Source of the DNA: Porticoccus sp041581635
GTDB taxonomy: Bacteria > Pseudomonadota > Gammaproteobacteria > Pseudomonadales > Porticoccaceae
Assembly (NCBI GenBank): GCA_041581635.1
Contig: JBFICW010000001.1
Span: forward strand, 91,094 to 155,093
Reading direction: 5' to 3'
DNA length: 64,000 bases
Part shown: positions 17,186 through 25,799 of the stretch, in pieces
Position numbering within the stretch: position 1 is the first letter of the stretch
Layout: the number at the start of each line of letters is the position of its first letter
The notes under the pieces: model-generated
Database searches by the model: none
What the model was told of the DNA's origin: nothing
The model's input: the letters and a program-made list of their open reading frames with translations, nothing else
Program-made: the position numbers and the translations under genes

Positions 17186-17797
17186 ATGAGTAATGACGGT
17201 GTTAATCAGGGGCGTCGCCGCTTCCTGACAGGGGCCACCTGTGTGGTGGGCGCTGCTGGGGTAGTCGGAGCAGCCGTTCCTTTTGTCGGTTCTTGGAACC
17301 CAAGTGCTAAAGCGAAAGCTGCAGGTGCTCCGGTCAAAGCCAATATTTCTAAAATTGAACCAGGTCAAATGGTCACTGTAGAGTGGCGAGGTAAGCCGGT
17401 TTACATTGTTCGTCGTACACCTGAGACGTTGAAAACTCTGGAAGGAATGTCAGATAACATTCTGAGAGACCCTTCATCAGTTAATTCCAAGCAGCCCGGA
17501 TATGTGAACGGTATTCACCGTTCTATGGAAGGCAAGGAGGAATATTTGGTGATCGTAGGCTTGTGCACTCATTTGGGTTGCGCCCCTATGTATCGTCCTG
17601 AAGTTGGGGCACATGACTTAAGTACTAGCGAAAGTGAGTGGCTCGGCGGCTTCTTCTGTCCCTGTCACGGTTCTAAGTTTGATCTTGCTGGTCGAGTTTT
17701 CAATGGTGTTCCAGCGCCATCTAATCTTGATGTTCCTCCGTACTCTTATGAGAGCGACGGTGTGATTGTCATTGGTGTAGATCAGGAGGCCGGCTAA
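17186..17797 (+). CDS. petA: Ubiquinol-cytochrome c reductase Rieske iron-sulfur subunit
   Basis: A 203-residue Rieske protein of respiratory complex III that passes electrons from ubiquinol to cytochrome c1. The N-terminus has a twin-arginine signal (GRRRFLTGATCVVGAAGVVG) that also serves as membrane anchor. Cluster box I is CTHLGC (Cys127, His129, Cys132) and box II is CPCHGS (from Cys158), supplying two Cys and two His ligands plus the stabilising disulfide. The stop overlaps the start of the next gene by one base (TAATG). Confidence 0.98.
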   Translation: MSNDGVNQGRRRFLTGATCVVGAAGVVGAAVPFVGSWNPSAKAKAAGAPVKANISKIEPGQMVTVEWRGKPVYIVRRTPETLKTLEGMSDNILRDPSSVNSKQPGYVNGIHRSMEGKEEYLVIVGLCTHLGCAPMYRPEVGAHDLSTSESEWLGGFFCPCHGSKFDLAGRVFNGVPAPSNLDVPPYSYESDGVIVIGVDQEAG

Positions 17798-19830
17798 TGA
17801 AAGCATTGGTATCATTCCGTGATTGGGTAGATGCTCGTCTACCCATTATGCGGGCATGGAATACTCACATGGCTGAGTACTATGCCCCTAAGAATTTCAA
17901 CTTCTGGTACTTCTTCGGCGTATTGTCGATGATTGTATTGGTTATACAGCTTATATCCGGTATTTGGTTGTTGATGAGCTTTCAAGGTTCATCTGAGACA
18001 GCGTTTGCATCCGTTGAATACATCATGCGTGATGTGGATTACGGCTGGATTATCCGATATATGCACTCTACCGGTGCTTCTGCCTTCTTCATTGTGGTCT
18101 ACCTTCATATGTTCCGTGGTTTGATCTACGGTTCTTATAAGCCGCCACGCGAGCTGGTGTGGATCTTCGGCATGACTATCTATGTTGCGCTGATGGCGGA
18201 AGCATTTTTGGGCTATGTGCTGCCTTGGGGGCAAATGTCCTTCTGGGGTGCGCAGGTGATCATTTCCCTGTTTGGTGCTATCCCGGTCGTTGGTGACGAT
18301 ATTGTCCAGTGGGTTCGCGGAGATTATCTTATCTCTGGTATTACTCTGAACCGCTTTATGTCACTGCATGTGGTGGCTGTGCCTATCGTGTTGTTGGCAT
18401 TGGTCGTCCTGCATATTCTGGCGCTACACGAAGTGGGTTCTAATAACCCCGATGGTGTTGAAATCAAGAAAAATAAGGATGAAAACGGTATCCCGAGAGA
18501 TGGTATTCCGTTCCACCCCTTCTACACTGTGCATGACATTGTGCCTATTGTGGTCTTCCTGTTTGTGTTCTGCTTTATCATGTTCTTTGTGCCGGAAATG
18601 GGTGGTTATTTCCTTGAGCATGCGAACTTTGAAATTGCTAACCCACTGAAGACGCCAGAGCACATTGCTCCTGTTTGGTACTTTACGCCTTTCTACTCTA
18701 TGTTGAGGGCAGTGCCAGATAAGCTTGCGGGCTTCGCGGTGATGGGGGCGGCGATTGCCATTATGTTTGTGTTGCCTTGGCTGGATCGCAGTCCAGTGAA
18801 ATCTATTCGCTACAAGGGCACCTTTAGTCGAGTAGCTGTACTGGTATTTGCGGCCTCATTTATTATTCTTGGTGTGCTCGGTGTGAAGTCTCCAACCCCA
18901 GAGCGTACGCTGTTGGCACAAATCTGTGCAGTCCTGTATTTCTTGTTCTTCCTGGCAATGCCGATCTGGACAAGCAGGGAGAAAACCAAGCCTGAGCCTG
19001 CTCGAGTGACAATGGACGGAGGTATGGGCTTCTGGAAGGCTCTGATGGCGCTCTTTGTTGTGCTCTTCCTGGCATGGGCGCCGTTGAAAGCAGTAGGTTC
19101 TGAGTCCAATTTTGACTGTGGAACCATCCACTGTGACGAGTTTGAAGCAGACCTGGGTGATAAGCCATCTCTACAGAACGGCGCAAAGCTGTTTATGAAC
19201 TACTGTATGGGCTGTCACTCTGCTCAGTATTCTCGATGGGAGCGCGTTGCGACCGACTTGAAAATGCCTGCGGGCCTGGTCATGGATAACCTCGTATTTG
19301 CCGATCAAAAAATTGGTAGCTTGATGCAAATATCCATGCCCACTGACAAAGCCAAGCAATGGTTTGGTGCAGCGCCACCCGACTTGACGCTGGTGGCCAG
19401 AGCGCGTTCTCCTGAGTGGCTGTATACCTACCTAAGAAATTTTTATGTAGATCCTGCCCGTCCATTTGGAGTAAACAACAAAGTATTCAAGGACGTTGGT
19501 ATGCCCCACGCGCTGCTCGACCTTCAAGGTTTGCAGAAATGCGCCCCCGGTCCTGTTGTTGCTCATAATGGTGGTATCAAACGCGATCCTCTAACCAGAG
19601 AAGAAATTCTAGAAGATCACTGCGGTCGTTATAGCCTGGTCCAAGAGGGTAGCTTGTCGCCGGAACAGTTTGATGGCGCAGTCTTTGATCTGGTTAACTT
19701 CCTATCCTATGTTGCTGAGCCGATGGCTGAAGATCGCAAGCGAATTGGTACTTATACATTACTGTTTCTTGCATTTTTGTTTATCTGGGTATGGTTGCTA
19801 AACCGTGAGTACTGGAAAGATATTCACTAG
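17797..19830 (+). CDS. petB/petC: Cytochrome b / cytochrome c1 fusion protein of complex III
   Basis: A single 677-residue frame carrying both cytochrome b and cytochrome c1. Residues 1 to about 390 are cytochrome b: a multi-helix membrane part with haem-ligand histidines in RYMHSTGASAFF and LHVVAVPIVLL, and the quinol-site motif PEW seen here as APVWYFTPFY. After TSREKTKPEPARVTMDGGMG a hydrophobic segment (FWKALMALFVVLFLAWA, about 409-425) leads into cytochrome c1, with the haem-attachment motif CMGCH at 470-474, the probable axial Met in VGMPHALL and a C-terminal anchor helix near the end. Most gammaproteobacteria encode the two separately. A comparable fused precursor, fbcH, is known from Bradyrhizobium, where it is cut into two subunits. 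The internal hydrophobic segment could act as the c1 signal peptide here too. No stop or frameshift is visible at the join. Confidence 0.95.
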   Translation: MKALVSFRDWVDARLPIMRAWNTHMAEYYAPKNFNFWYFFGVLSMIVLVIQLISGIWLLMSFQGSSETAFASVEYIMRDVDYGWIIRYMHSTGASAFFIVVYLHMFRGLIYGSYKPPRELVWIFGMTIYVALMAEAFLGYVLPWGQMSFWGAQVIISLFGAIPVVGDDIVQWVRGDYLISGITLNRFMSLHVVAVPIVLLALVVLHILALHEVGSNNPDGVEIKKNKDENGIPRDGIPFHPFYTVHDIVPIVVFLFVFCFIMFFVPEMGGYFLEHANFEIANPLKTPEHIAPVWYFTPFYSMLRAVPDKLAGFAVMGAAIAIMFVLPWLDRSPVKSIRYKGTFSRVAVLVFAASFIILGVLGVKSPTPERTLLAQICAVLYFLFFLAMPIWTSREKTKPEPARVTMDGGMGFWKALMALFVVLFLAWAPLKAVGSESNFDCGTIHCDEFEADLGDKPSLQNGAKLFMNYCMGCHSAQYSRWERVATDLKMPAGLVMDNLVFADQKIGSLMQISMPTDKAKQWFGAAPPDLTLVARARSPEWLYTYLRNFYVDPARPFGVNNKVFKDVGMPHALLDLQGLQKCAPGPVVAHNGGIKRDPLTREEILEDHCGRYSLVQEGSLSPEQFDGAVFDLVNFLSYVAEPMAEDRKRIGTYTLLFLAFLFIWVWLLNREYWKDIH

Positions 19831-19896
19831 ATTCTATGAGGGTGGCTGTGATTCAGCCACCCATCCCGTTCTATAACTTAATATCGAGGTTCCAAT

Positions 19897-20523
19897 ATGG
19901 GGATTGTTGCAAAACGATCTTCCATGACATTTTATTCAGACCCGAGTTGCCACTATAGTCACCGGGTTCGTATTGTCTTGGCGGAAAAAGGGGTCACTGT
20001 TGATATCGAAGATATCGATGGAAAAGTGATACCAGAAGAGGTTTTAGAGCTGAACCCGTATGCATCATTGCCAACGCTGGTCGATAGGGATCTGGCATTG
20101 TACGAAACTAAGGTGATGATGGAATATCTGGATGAAAGGTTTCCTCATCCACCATTGTTGCCTGTCTACCCGGTCGCAAGGGCATTGAGCAGACAATTCA
20201 TGCATCGAATTGAGCGAGATTGCTGTGTACAGGTGGATAAAATTATTGCCAGCCCTGATAGCAAGGGGGCTGAAGAGGCGCGTAAGGATTTGCGTGATAG
20301 TCTTGTCAGTATTGCACCAATTTTCACTGACCTGCCCTATTTTATGAATGAAGAGTTTACTTTGGTTGATTGCTGTCTGGGGGCTATTCTATGGCGGCTT
20401 GAAACATTGGGGATTGAGTTGCCTAATAACCGCCAGACTAAGCCTTTACACGATTACATGAAACGCTTGTTTGAGAGAGAGTCATTCCAAGAAAGCCTGT
20501 CTGAATTGGAAAAAGACATGTAA
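19897..20523 (+). CDS. sspA: Stringent starvation protein A
   Basis: A 208-residue GST-fold protein that binds RNA polymerase and acts as a transcription co-regulator during starvation and acid stress. The thioredoxin-like half includes MTFYSDPSCHYSHRVRIVLAEKG, shown here as SDPSCHYSHRVRIVL; the helical half ends in a GST C-terminal domain. It is not expected to have glutathione transferase activity. The petABC-sspA-sspB order is widespread in gammaproteobacteria. A terminator at 20552-20580 separates it from sspB. Confidence 0.95.
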   Translation: MGIVAKRSSMTFYSDPSCHYSHRVRIVLAEKGVTVDIEDIDGKVIPEEVLELNPYASLPTLVDRDLALYETKVMMEYLDERFPHPPLLPVYPVARALSRQFMHRIERDCCVQVDKIIASPDSKGAEEARKDLRDSLVSIAPIFTDLPYFMNEEFTLVDCCLGAILWRLETLGIELPNNRQTKPLHDYMKRLFERESFQESLSELEKDM

Positions 20524-20551
20524 GGCCGCGCTCGATCAATAAATTGGCGAT

Positions 20552-20580
20552 AAAAAAGGGACTATAATGTCCCTTTTTTT
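20552..20580 (+). terminator. Terminator between sspA and sspB
   Basis: AAAAAAGGGAC pairs with GTCCCTTTTTT around the loop TATAAT, ending in seven T residues. The loop happens to spell a perfect -10 hexamer, but no -35 partner is found at proper spacing, so I read this as a terminator or attenuator. sspB, 43 bp downstream, would then need read-through or its own promoter. Confidence 0.85.
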
Positions 20581-20622
20581 GTAGAATGCCTTTCGAGAAA
20601 TTAAGAGCCTGAGTTTGCTCAC

Positions 20623-21060
20623 ATGAAAATGACATCTAATAGACCTTACCTGATTCGTGCTTTTTATGACTGGATTGTCGATAATGAGTGCACGCCGTAT
20701 ATGGTGGTGGATGCCTTCTACCCTGGTGTTGAAGTCCCGCAAGATTATGTCAGCGATGGTCAAATTGTACTAAACCTGGTGCCTCGAGCCGTAACCGGGT
20801 TGATTATGAACAATTCAGAAATTTATTTTAGTACCCGTTTTGGTGGAGTTCCTTGTGAAATTAGGTTGCCCGTCAAGTCTATTCTGGGCATTTACGCTCG
20901 TGAAAATGGCGAGGGAATGATTTTTGAGTCAGAGGATTCCAGCGGTCCAGAACCCTTGGGGCCAGCTCCGGTTAAGCCGGTAGCCCCTTCAGACTCCACC
21001 CCAAAAGGTGGTGGTTCTAGTGAAACCAGCAAAAAACCCTCGTTGAGAGTGGTTAAATAG
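20623..21060 (+). CDS. sspB: ClpXP specificity-enhancing factor SspB
   Basis: A 145-residue adaptor that binds ssrA-tagged proteins and delivers them to ClpXP. The folded substrate-binding domain is about residues 1-95, with YLIRAFYDWIVDNECTPYMVV at the N-terminus (key part RAFYDWIVDN) and VPQDYVSDGQIVLNL. A flexible Pro/Ser-rich linker (about 105-138) ends in PSLRVVK, the short tail that docks on the ClpX N-domain. It is 11 bp upstream of a thiolase gene. Confidence 0.95.
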   Translation: MKMTSNRPYLIRAFYDWIVDNECTPYMVVDAFYPGVEVPQDYVSDGQIVLNLVPRAVTGLIMNNSEIYFSTRFGGVPCEIRLPVKSILGIYARENGEGMIFESEDSSGPEPLGPAPVKPVAPSDSTPKGGGSSETSKKPSLRVVK

Positions 21061-21071
21061 AGGATAGATTA

Positions 21072-22250
21072 ATGTCAGATCCAATTGTTATTGTCGGAAT
21101 GGCGAGAACACCTATTGGAAGTATGCAGGGTCAATTTAATGGCGTGCCAACAACTGAGTTGGGTGCCGCTGCTATTAAAGCCGCTGTAGAGCGTTCTGGT
21201 GTGTCTCCAGAAAAAATCGGTTCTGTCGATATGGGCTGCTGCTTAACAGCAGGCCTGCGGCAGGCACCAGCTAGACAGGCTGCAATTGGTGCCGGTTTGC
21301 CAACCAGTGTTGGCGCAACCACGTTAAATAAAGTGTGTGGTTCTGGCATGAAAGCGGCTATGAATGCATGGGATAGTTTATCGTTGGGCCACGTTGATGT
21401 CGCCGTTGCTGGCGGTATGGAAAGTATGACTAATGCCCCCTATTTGATGCTTCAGGGCCGCGGTGGATATCGGTTTGGCGACTCGAAAATTTTTGACCAT
21501 ATGACGATGGATGGTTTAGAGGACGCCTATACCACAGGTGCTATGGGCTTATTTGCCGAGCAGTGTGTTGATAAATATGGTTTCACTCGCGAAGACCAGG
21601 ACGCTTTTGCAATGACGTCTCTGGAGCGAGCAAAAAAAGCCATTGAGGAAGGCAAGTTCGCGAATGAAATCACTCCATTTACAGTGAAAAGTCGTCGTGG
21701 CGATGTTCAGTGTGATACAGACGAACAGCCCGGGAAAGGCAATCCTGAAAAAATCCCTCAAATGAGGCCGGCCTTTAAAAAAGATGGTTCTGTGACAGCA
21801 GCTAATTCTAGCTCCATTAGTGATGGTGCTGCCGCCTTGGTTTTAACTCGCTTGTCTGTCGCTGAGGAAATGGGTCTTAAGCCCTTAGCGAAAATCTGTG
21901 CTCACGTTACCAATTCGCACGAGCCTGAGTGGTTTACCACGGCACCTGTTGGTGCAATCCAAAAGTTATTGGCAAAGGTCAACTGGTCAAAAGATGACGT
22001 AGATCTGTATGAGATTAACGAAGCTTTTGCTGTTGTAACAATGGCGGCTATGAAAGAGCTCGATCTCCCTCATGAAAAAGTTAACGTTCATGGCGGTGCC
22101 TGTGCCTTGGGGCATCCGATTGGTGCATCAGGTGCTCGGATTATCGTGACACTGCTGTCCGCAATGCAAACTTACAACAAGAGTAAGGGTGTTGCTGGGA
22201 TTTGCATTGGTGGTGGAGAAGCTACGGCGGTTGCATTAGAGCTGATGTAG
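21072..22250 (+). CDS. Acetyl-CoA C-acetyltransferase (thiolase family)
   Basis: A 392-residue thiolase. The acyl-accepting Cys89 is in KVCGSGMKA, the catalytic His in GGACALGHPIGASGAR and the second active-site Cys in CIGGGEATAVALE. Length and motifs fit biosynthetic thiolase II, which condenses two acetyl-CoA for acetoacetyl-CoA or PHB-type routes, or runs in reverse; a degradative 3-ketoacyl-CoA thiolase cannot be excluded. No partner fad, pha or ato gene is nearby. The C-terminal His/Cys pairing is intact. A strong terminator follows. Confidence 0.93.
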   Translation: MSDPIVIVGMARTPIGSMQGQFNGVPTTELGAAAIKAAVERSGVSPEKIGSVDMGCCLTAGLRQAPARQAAIGAGLPTSVGATTLNKVCGSGMKAAMNAWDSLSLGHVDVAVAGGMESMTNAPYLMLQGRGGYRFGDSKIFDHMTMDGLEDAYTTGAMGLFAEQCVDKYGFTREDQDAFAMTSLERAKKAIEEGKFANEITPFTVKSRRGDVQCDTDEQPGKGNPEKIPQMRPAFKKDGSVTAANSSSISDGAAALVLTRLSVAEEMGLKPLAKICAHVTNSHEPEWFTTAPVGAIQKLLAKVNWSKDDVDLYEINEAFAVVTMAAMKELDLPHEKVNVHGGACALGHPIGASGARIIVTLLSAMQTYNKSKGVAGICIGGGEATAVALELM

Positions 22251-22270
22251 TGAGGTTGTCGACCAGTAAT

Positions 22271-22302
22271 AAACCGGCTCTATTGTGAGCCGGTTTTTTT
22301 TC
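22271..22302. terminator. Terminator between the thiolase gene and dolP (convergent)
   Basis: AAACCGGCTC and GAGCCGGTTT pair around TATTGT, followed by a run of eight T on the plus strand. The upstream A-rich side would give a shorter U-run for minus-strand transcripts arriving from dolP, so it may act in both directions. Confidence 0.85.
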
Positions 22303-22311
22303 AATCAACTT

Positions 22312-22884
22312 TTAATCGATGTATTCAAATACTTTGACGACACGCATCGCACCGCGAGTGTTACTGGCTATTTGTGCGGCTTTATCTGCGGTGTGGTGTG
22401 TTACTAGCCCCATAAGGTAGATAATGCCGCTTTCAGTCACCACCTTGATGGTTGATGACTTTATGCCATTGTCTGCAATGAGTTTTGTTTTTACCTTGGT
22501 TGATAGCCAGGTGTCATTGCTTCTCGATATTAACGAAGAGGCACCGCGTACCTGTATTTCGTTGTGTACTTGGCGAACACCGCGAAAATTCCTGGCAGCA
22601 TCGCCAGCCAGTGTTCTTGCTGTGTTGGTCGGCACCTCTCCGGTTAGCAAAATCACACCGTTATAAGCATTAATGTTGATATGGGCGTGTTCAAGGTCTG
22701 GGTGAGCTTTTTTGATATTTACACCGATAAGGGTTTCAAGCTGCCAGTCATCAATGTCGGTGCCAATAGATGTATTTGTAGGGTCTGGTTGGATGGGCTC
22801 ATCGGTGGTTGCATGAATGATACTGGTGCAGCCAGCCAGGGTAAGGCAACAGAGCAGCAACAGGGCTGTTAGTTGTTGCAACAT
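22312..22884 (-). CDS. dolP: Outer-membrane BON-domain lipoprotein DolP (YraP)
   Basis: A 190-residue lipoprotein when started at the ATG at 22884, which overlaps the diaA stop by one base. The signal peptide LQQLTALLLLCCLTLAGC ends in a LAGC lipobox. Two BON domains follow, each a lipid-binding alpha-beta unit; segments such as NGVILLTGEVPT and GIIYLMGLVTHHTAD mark their cores. DolP in E. coli binds anionic phospholipid at the division site and supports outer-membrane integrity. The frame extends 16 codons upstream into diaA, but those are out of character for a signal peptide. Confidence 0.92.
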   Translation of the reverse strand: MLQQLTALLLLCCLTLAGCTSIIHATTDEPIQPDPTNTSIGTDIDDWQLETLIGVNIKKAHPDLEHAHININAYNGVILLTGEVPTNTARTLAGDAARNFRGVRQVHNEIQVRGASSLISRSNDTWLSTKVKTKLIADNGIKSSTIKVVTESGIIYLMGLVTHHTADKAAQIASNTRGAMRVVKVFEYID

Positions 22885-23471
22885 TAGGGGGTTCCTCCAA
22901 ACAGTTGTTGGTCGATGAGCTCGCACAGGCAAAACAAGCTCAACATTTGTATCTCAGTAATACGGTGTTTGTCGTCGTGGTCGACTTGTATTTCTATATC
23001 CTGGTCACCGAGGAGTGCTGATAGATCGCTATCACCTGTACCAGTAAACCCAATAACAGACATAGACTTGTCGTGTGCGGTGTGGATGGCTTGAACTAAA
23101 TTGCTGGGGTTTGTGCCATTACTGAACAGAACAAGAAGGTCTCCCGGTTGACCTAGCGTTCTGACCTGCTTACTAAAAACCTCACTGACACTGTGATGAT
23201 GGCCGATGGCGGTGATAGTTGCGGAATTACTGTTAAGGCTAATTGCGGGGAAGCCAGGACGTTCGAGCTTGTATTGAAGCATCAATGATTGGGTAAACAT
23301 ATTGGAAAGTGATGCAGAAAGACCATTGCCACAACAAAGAATTTTATTATCCTGTAGCAATTGCTGAACAACTCTGGTGCTTGCATTTACTATCAATGGT
23401 GCCAAGGCTTCACCACAGGCCATCTTTGCCTCGATACTTTGGTGAAACTGCTCAATAACACTCGATTCCAT
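22884..23471 (-). CDS. diaA: DnaA initiator-associating protein DiaA (SIS domain)
   Basis: A 195-residue SIS-domain protein of the GmhA/DiaA type. DiaA binds DnaA and promotes orderly replication initiation in E. coli; GmhA makes heptose phosphates. The usual loop CGNGGSAADAQH reads here CCGNGLSASLSNMF, so catalytic residues of GmhA are not all kept, which favours DiaA. The lpoA-yraN-diaA-dolP context is the classical DiaA neighbourhood. The start follows yraN by 32 bp. Confidence 0.88.
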   Translation of the reverse strand: MESSVIEQFHQSIEAKMACGEALAPLIVNASTRVVQQLLQDNKILCCGNGLSASLSNMFTQSLMLQYKLERPGFPAISLNSNSATITAIGHHHSVSEVFSKQVRTLGQPGDLLVLFSNGTNPSNLVQAIHTAHDKSMSVIGFTGTGDSDLSALLGDQDIEIQVDHDDKHRITEIQMLSLFCLCELIDQQLFGGTP

Positions 23472-23503
23472 GGCTTTTAAAAACGTCTCTTATCAGGATT
23501 CCT

Positions 23504-23893
23504 TTATACGCTAAAGGCATTGCGTAGCCATTCTACCTGATACTTTTGATCGTTGCCGGGGTCTTTATCAAGGCAAATGGTGTCAAATCGACATATCGTT
23601 TGGTTCCATTTTTTCTCGACTTGCAGGAAATATTGGGCAGTATGGATGATACGTTGTTGTTTTCTGTAATTAATACTGTCAGCGGCAGAGCCATATTTAT
23701 TGGTGCTTCTCAGGCGCACTTCAATAAAGACAAGCGTCGGCCCCTCTTGCATAATCAGGTCTATCTCACCCCGTGGTGCTTTATAGTTGCAGCCTATTAA
23801 AGACAACCCTTGTGATTCGAGATATTGTTGGGCCCATTTTTCTGCACATACTCCAAGATGGTTTTTTGGGGCGCTCTTTTTTCTGAATAACAT
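23504..23893 (-). CDS. yraN: UPF0102 family protein YraN, predicted nuclease fold
   Basis: A 129-residue protein of a widespread family with an endonuclease-like (PD-D/ExK) fold. The core reads GEIDLIMQEGPTLVFIEVRLR, with the acidic E-D-E/V-R pattern of that fold, and the preceding CAEKWAQQYLESQG helix is typical. The biological role is unknown; in some bacteria family members affect DNA uptake or cell division. It is between lpoA and diaA, as in E. coli. Confidence 0.93.
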   Translation of the reverse strand: MLFRKKSAPKNHLGVCAEKWAQQYLESQGLSLIGCNYKAPRGEIDLIMQEGPTLVFIEVRLRSTNKYGSAADSINYRKQQRIIHTAQYFLQVEKKWNQTICRFDTICLDKDPGNDQKYQVEWLRNAFSV

Positions 23894-23943
23894 AGCAATA
23901 TCCTTTTGCTAGTATAATTTTCCCTACACCTGGGTGTGGCTGG

Positions 23944-25794
23944 TCAATCAGCAGAAAGTTGTTGGGCAGAGCGGACTTTACCGCCACGAAACTCTGCCCA
24001 TGGTTGTTCGTGTTCAATCTCACCCTGAGCATTCATTTGTAACGTGCCAGTGCTACCAAATAACTGTGTGCTTGGTTCTCGCACCATGTGCCCAAGCCAT
24101 TGGTGCAACTGGTAAGCATCAATGCCCAGGGCGAATATGTGGCGGTACAGGGCAGGCAGGTCTGTCGCTGGCTTGAGTTTCTCGCTCGTTGTCCCTGGAA
24201 GAGTCCATGGCATTGCGCTAAAGCGAATGCCTTCTAGATCTCTGTCGCGTCCAGGGTCTGAAATGCCGGTGTAAAGGTGCGATGTCCCATAAATTTGTAA
24301 ATTGCTGGCAAACAGAAAATCAAGAGTAGGCTTTATTTGACGAGCATGATTGGGGTAGGCCGCCATAAAAACCATATCTATATCCTGGCGGCGCCGAGCT
24401 GTGTGGGTGAGAGACCTGCCGAGTAATTGTTCCAGGCGTTTTTTGCGAGCGTTGCTCTGGTCGATATGGAGTACTGGTTTCAGCAGGGGTGCAAAGTCAC
24501 TTTGTGTCATGAGGTAAGGTGGGGTTTCGATCAGCGTGCCACCCTTTTCGTGCCAGCGTTCACGAAAAGCTGAGAGCGTTCGATCTCCCCATCCGCTTTT
24601 AGGTGTAATCGTGAGGGCTGTTCGTTGGCCTTCTATCCAGGCTCGGTCGGCAATTTGTTTTGCTTCATCTGTCGCGGAGAGTCCAAACTGGAATAAGTTT
24701 TTTGGAAGAGGTGTGGATGCTTGTTCGATGTAGTTGAGGGCAATGGTGGGTACCGGCAACTCTGGTATATTTAATAGCTGCTGCACCTTCTCTTTTTCGA
24801 CCGGGCCTATGACAACCTGGGCACCATCAGTGATGGCTTGTTGATAGAGGCGGCTAATATCATCCTCTGTGCTTGTATCATAGAAGTGAACTAACGGTGT
24901 TTCTCCATAGCGGTCTCGGACATCGTACCAGGCGGCCAGAAAACCGTTTCTTATGGCCTTGCCAGCTTGAGCTAATGAGCCTTGAAAGGGCAATAAAACA
25001 GCGACATGCTGAGGTAGATTACTAATTGTTTGCTTAACAGAAAGGAGGCTGGTCGGAGGTGTTAAGGCTGCGGGGTGATCTGGCCATAGCATTTGCCATT
25101 CGCTGATGTCTCGAAGCTGTTGGCGAAGGTCGCTTTGATTCTTGCGGGTAATATTTGCGAGAGAGTACCAGCCTTGAAGGGTGGCATCTTCTCCGGAGGA
25201 GACAGAGGTTTTCAACTGGTCGTAGGGTATATGGCTAAGCACCACCCATAGTTGGTCGTGTGCTTGTTGTTTGTCCCCCGAAGCTTCTGACAGCTCTGAA
25301 AGGGCGATATAGGCTTGAATGCTTTTTTTATCCTCGCCAAGTAGCGAATATATGCTGCCTCGCAATTGAAGCCATTGTTGTTGTTGCTGAAATGGCAGGT
25401 TAGCCCAATTTTGTTCTATTCGTTGGTTAGAGAGTAATTCTCGGGCTAAAAAAAAGTAGTCATTGGCGATGGCTAGTTCAGAATAGATCAGAGTGTATTG
25501 AACGAACGGCCCAAGTGGTAAGGGGGCGGGAGATATTTTTCCTAGTACAGCGAGGGCCCGGTCATTTTTGCCGGCCTTGATAAACAACTCCGCTGCGGCC
25601 AGTTGGTGCAGTTGTTGCTGAGGTGCTATGCTTCCGGCGGCTTTGGATAAGGCATTTTCTGCCTGTTCTGTGAGTGTCTGGGCCGGAGGCAAGCTGGTAT
25701 TGTCAGTTCGTGGTTGGTCTACACACCCGTTCATCAAAAAAGCCATCAAACACAGGGCTGTTATTGTGATCCGAATTTTAAGCATAGGTGTCAT
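23944..25794 (-). CDS. lpoA: Penicillin-binding protein activator LpoA
   Basis: A 616-residue outer-membrane lipoprotein (YraM) that activates the bifunctional peptidoglycan synthase PBP1a from the periplasmic side. The signal peptide ends at MNGC with the lipidated Cys near residue 24. The N-terminal half (about 40-250) is helical and TPR-like; the C-terminal half (about 260-610) is a periplasmic-binding-protein-like LppC domain, including PQHVAVLLPFQGSLAQAGKA. The start may be the ATG at 25794 or three codons in at 25785. It is divergent from rsmI with almost no gap between starts. Confidence 0.94.
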   Translation of the reverse strand: MTPMLKIRITITALCLMAFLMNGCVDQPRTDNTSLPPAQTLTEQAENALSKAAGSIAPQQQLHQLAAAELFIKAGKNDRALAVLGKISPAPLPLGPFVQYTLIYSELAIANDYFFLARELLSNQRIEQNWANLPFQQQQQWLQLRGSIYSLLGEDKKSIQAYIALSELSEASGDKQQAHDQLWVVLSHIPYDQLKTSVSSGEDATLQGWYSLANITRKNQSDLRQQLRDISEWQMLWPDHPAALTPPTSLLSVKQTISNLPQHVAVLLPFQGSLAQAGKAIRNGFLAAWYDVRDRYGETPLVHFYDTSTEDDISRLYQQAITDGAQVVIGPVEKEKVQQLLNIPELPVPTIALNYIEQASTPLPKNLFQFGLSATDEAKQIADRAWIEGQRTALTITPKSGWGDRTLSAFRERWHEKGGTLIETPPYLMTQSDFAPLLKPVLHIDQSNARKKRLEQLLGRSLTHTARRRQDIDMVFMAAYPNHARQIKPTLDFLFASNLQIYGTSHLYTGISDPGRDRDLEGIRFSAMPWTLPGTTSEKLKPATDLPALYRHIFALGIDAYQLHQWLGHMVREPSTQLFGSTGTLQMNAQGEIEHEQPWAEFRGGKVRSAQQLSAD

Positions 25795-25799
25795 TTCTT

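Noticed and set aside
20563..20568. Perfect TATAAT as a possible sspB promoter
   Set aside because: It is the loop of a terminator and has no -35 hexamer at 16-18 bases upstream.
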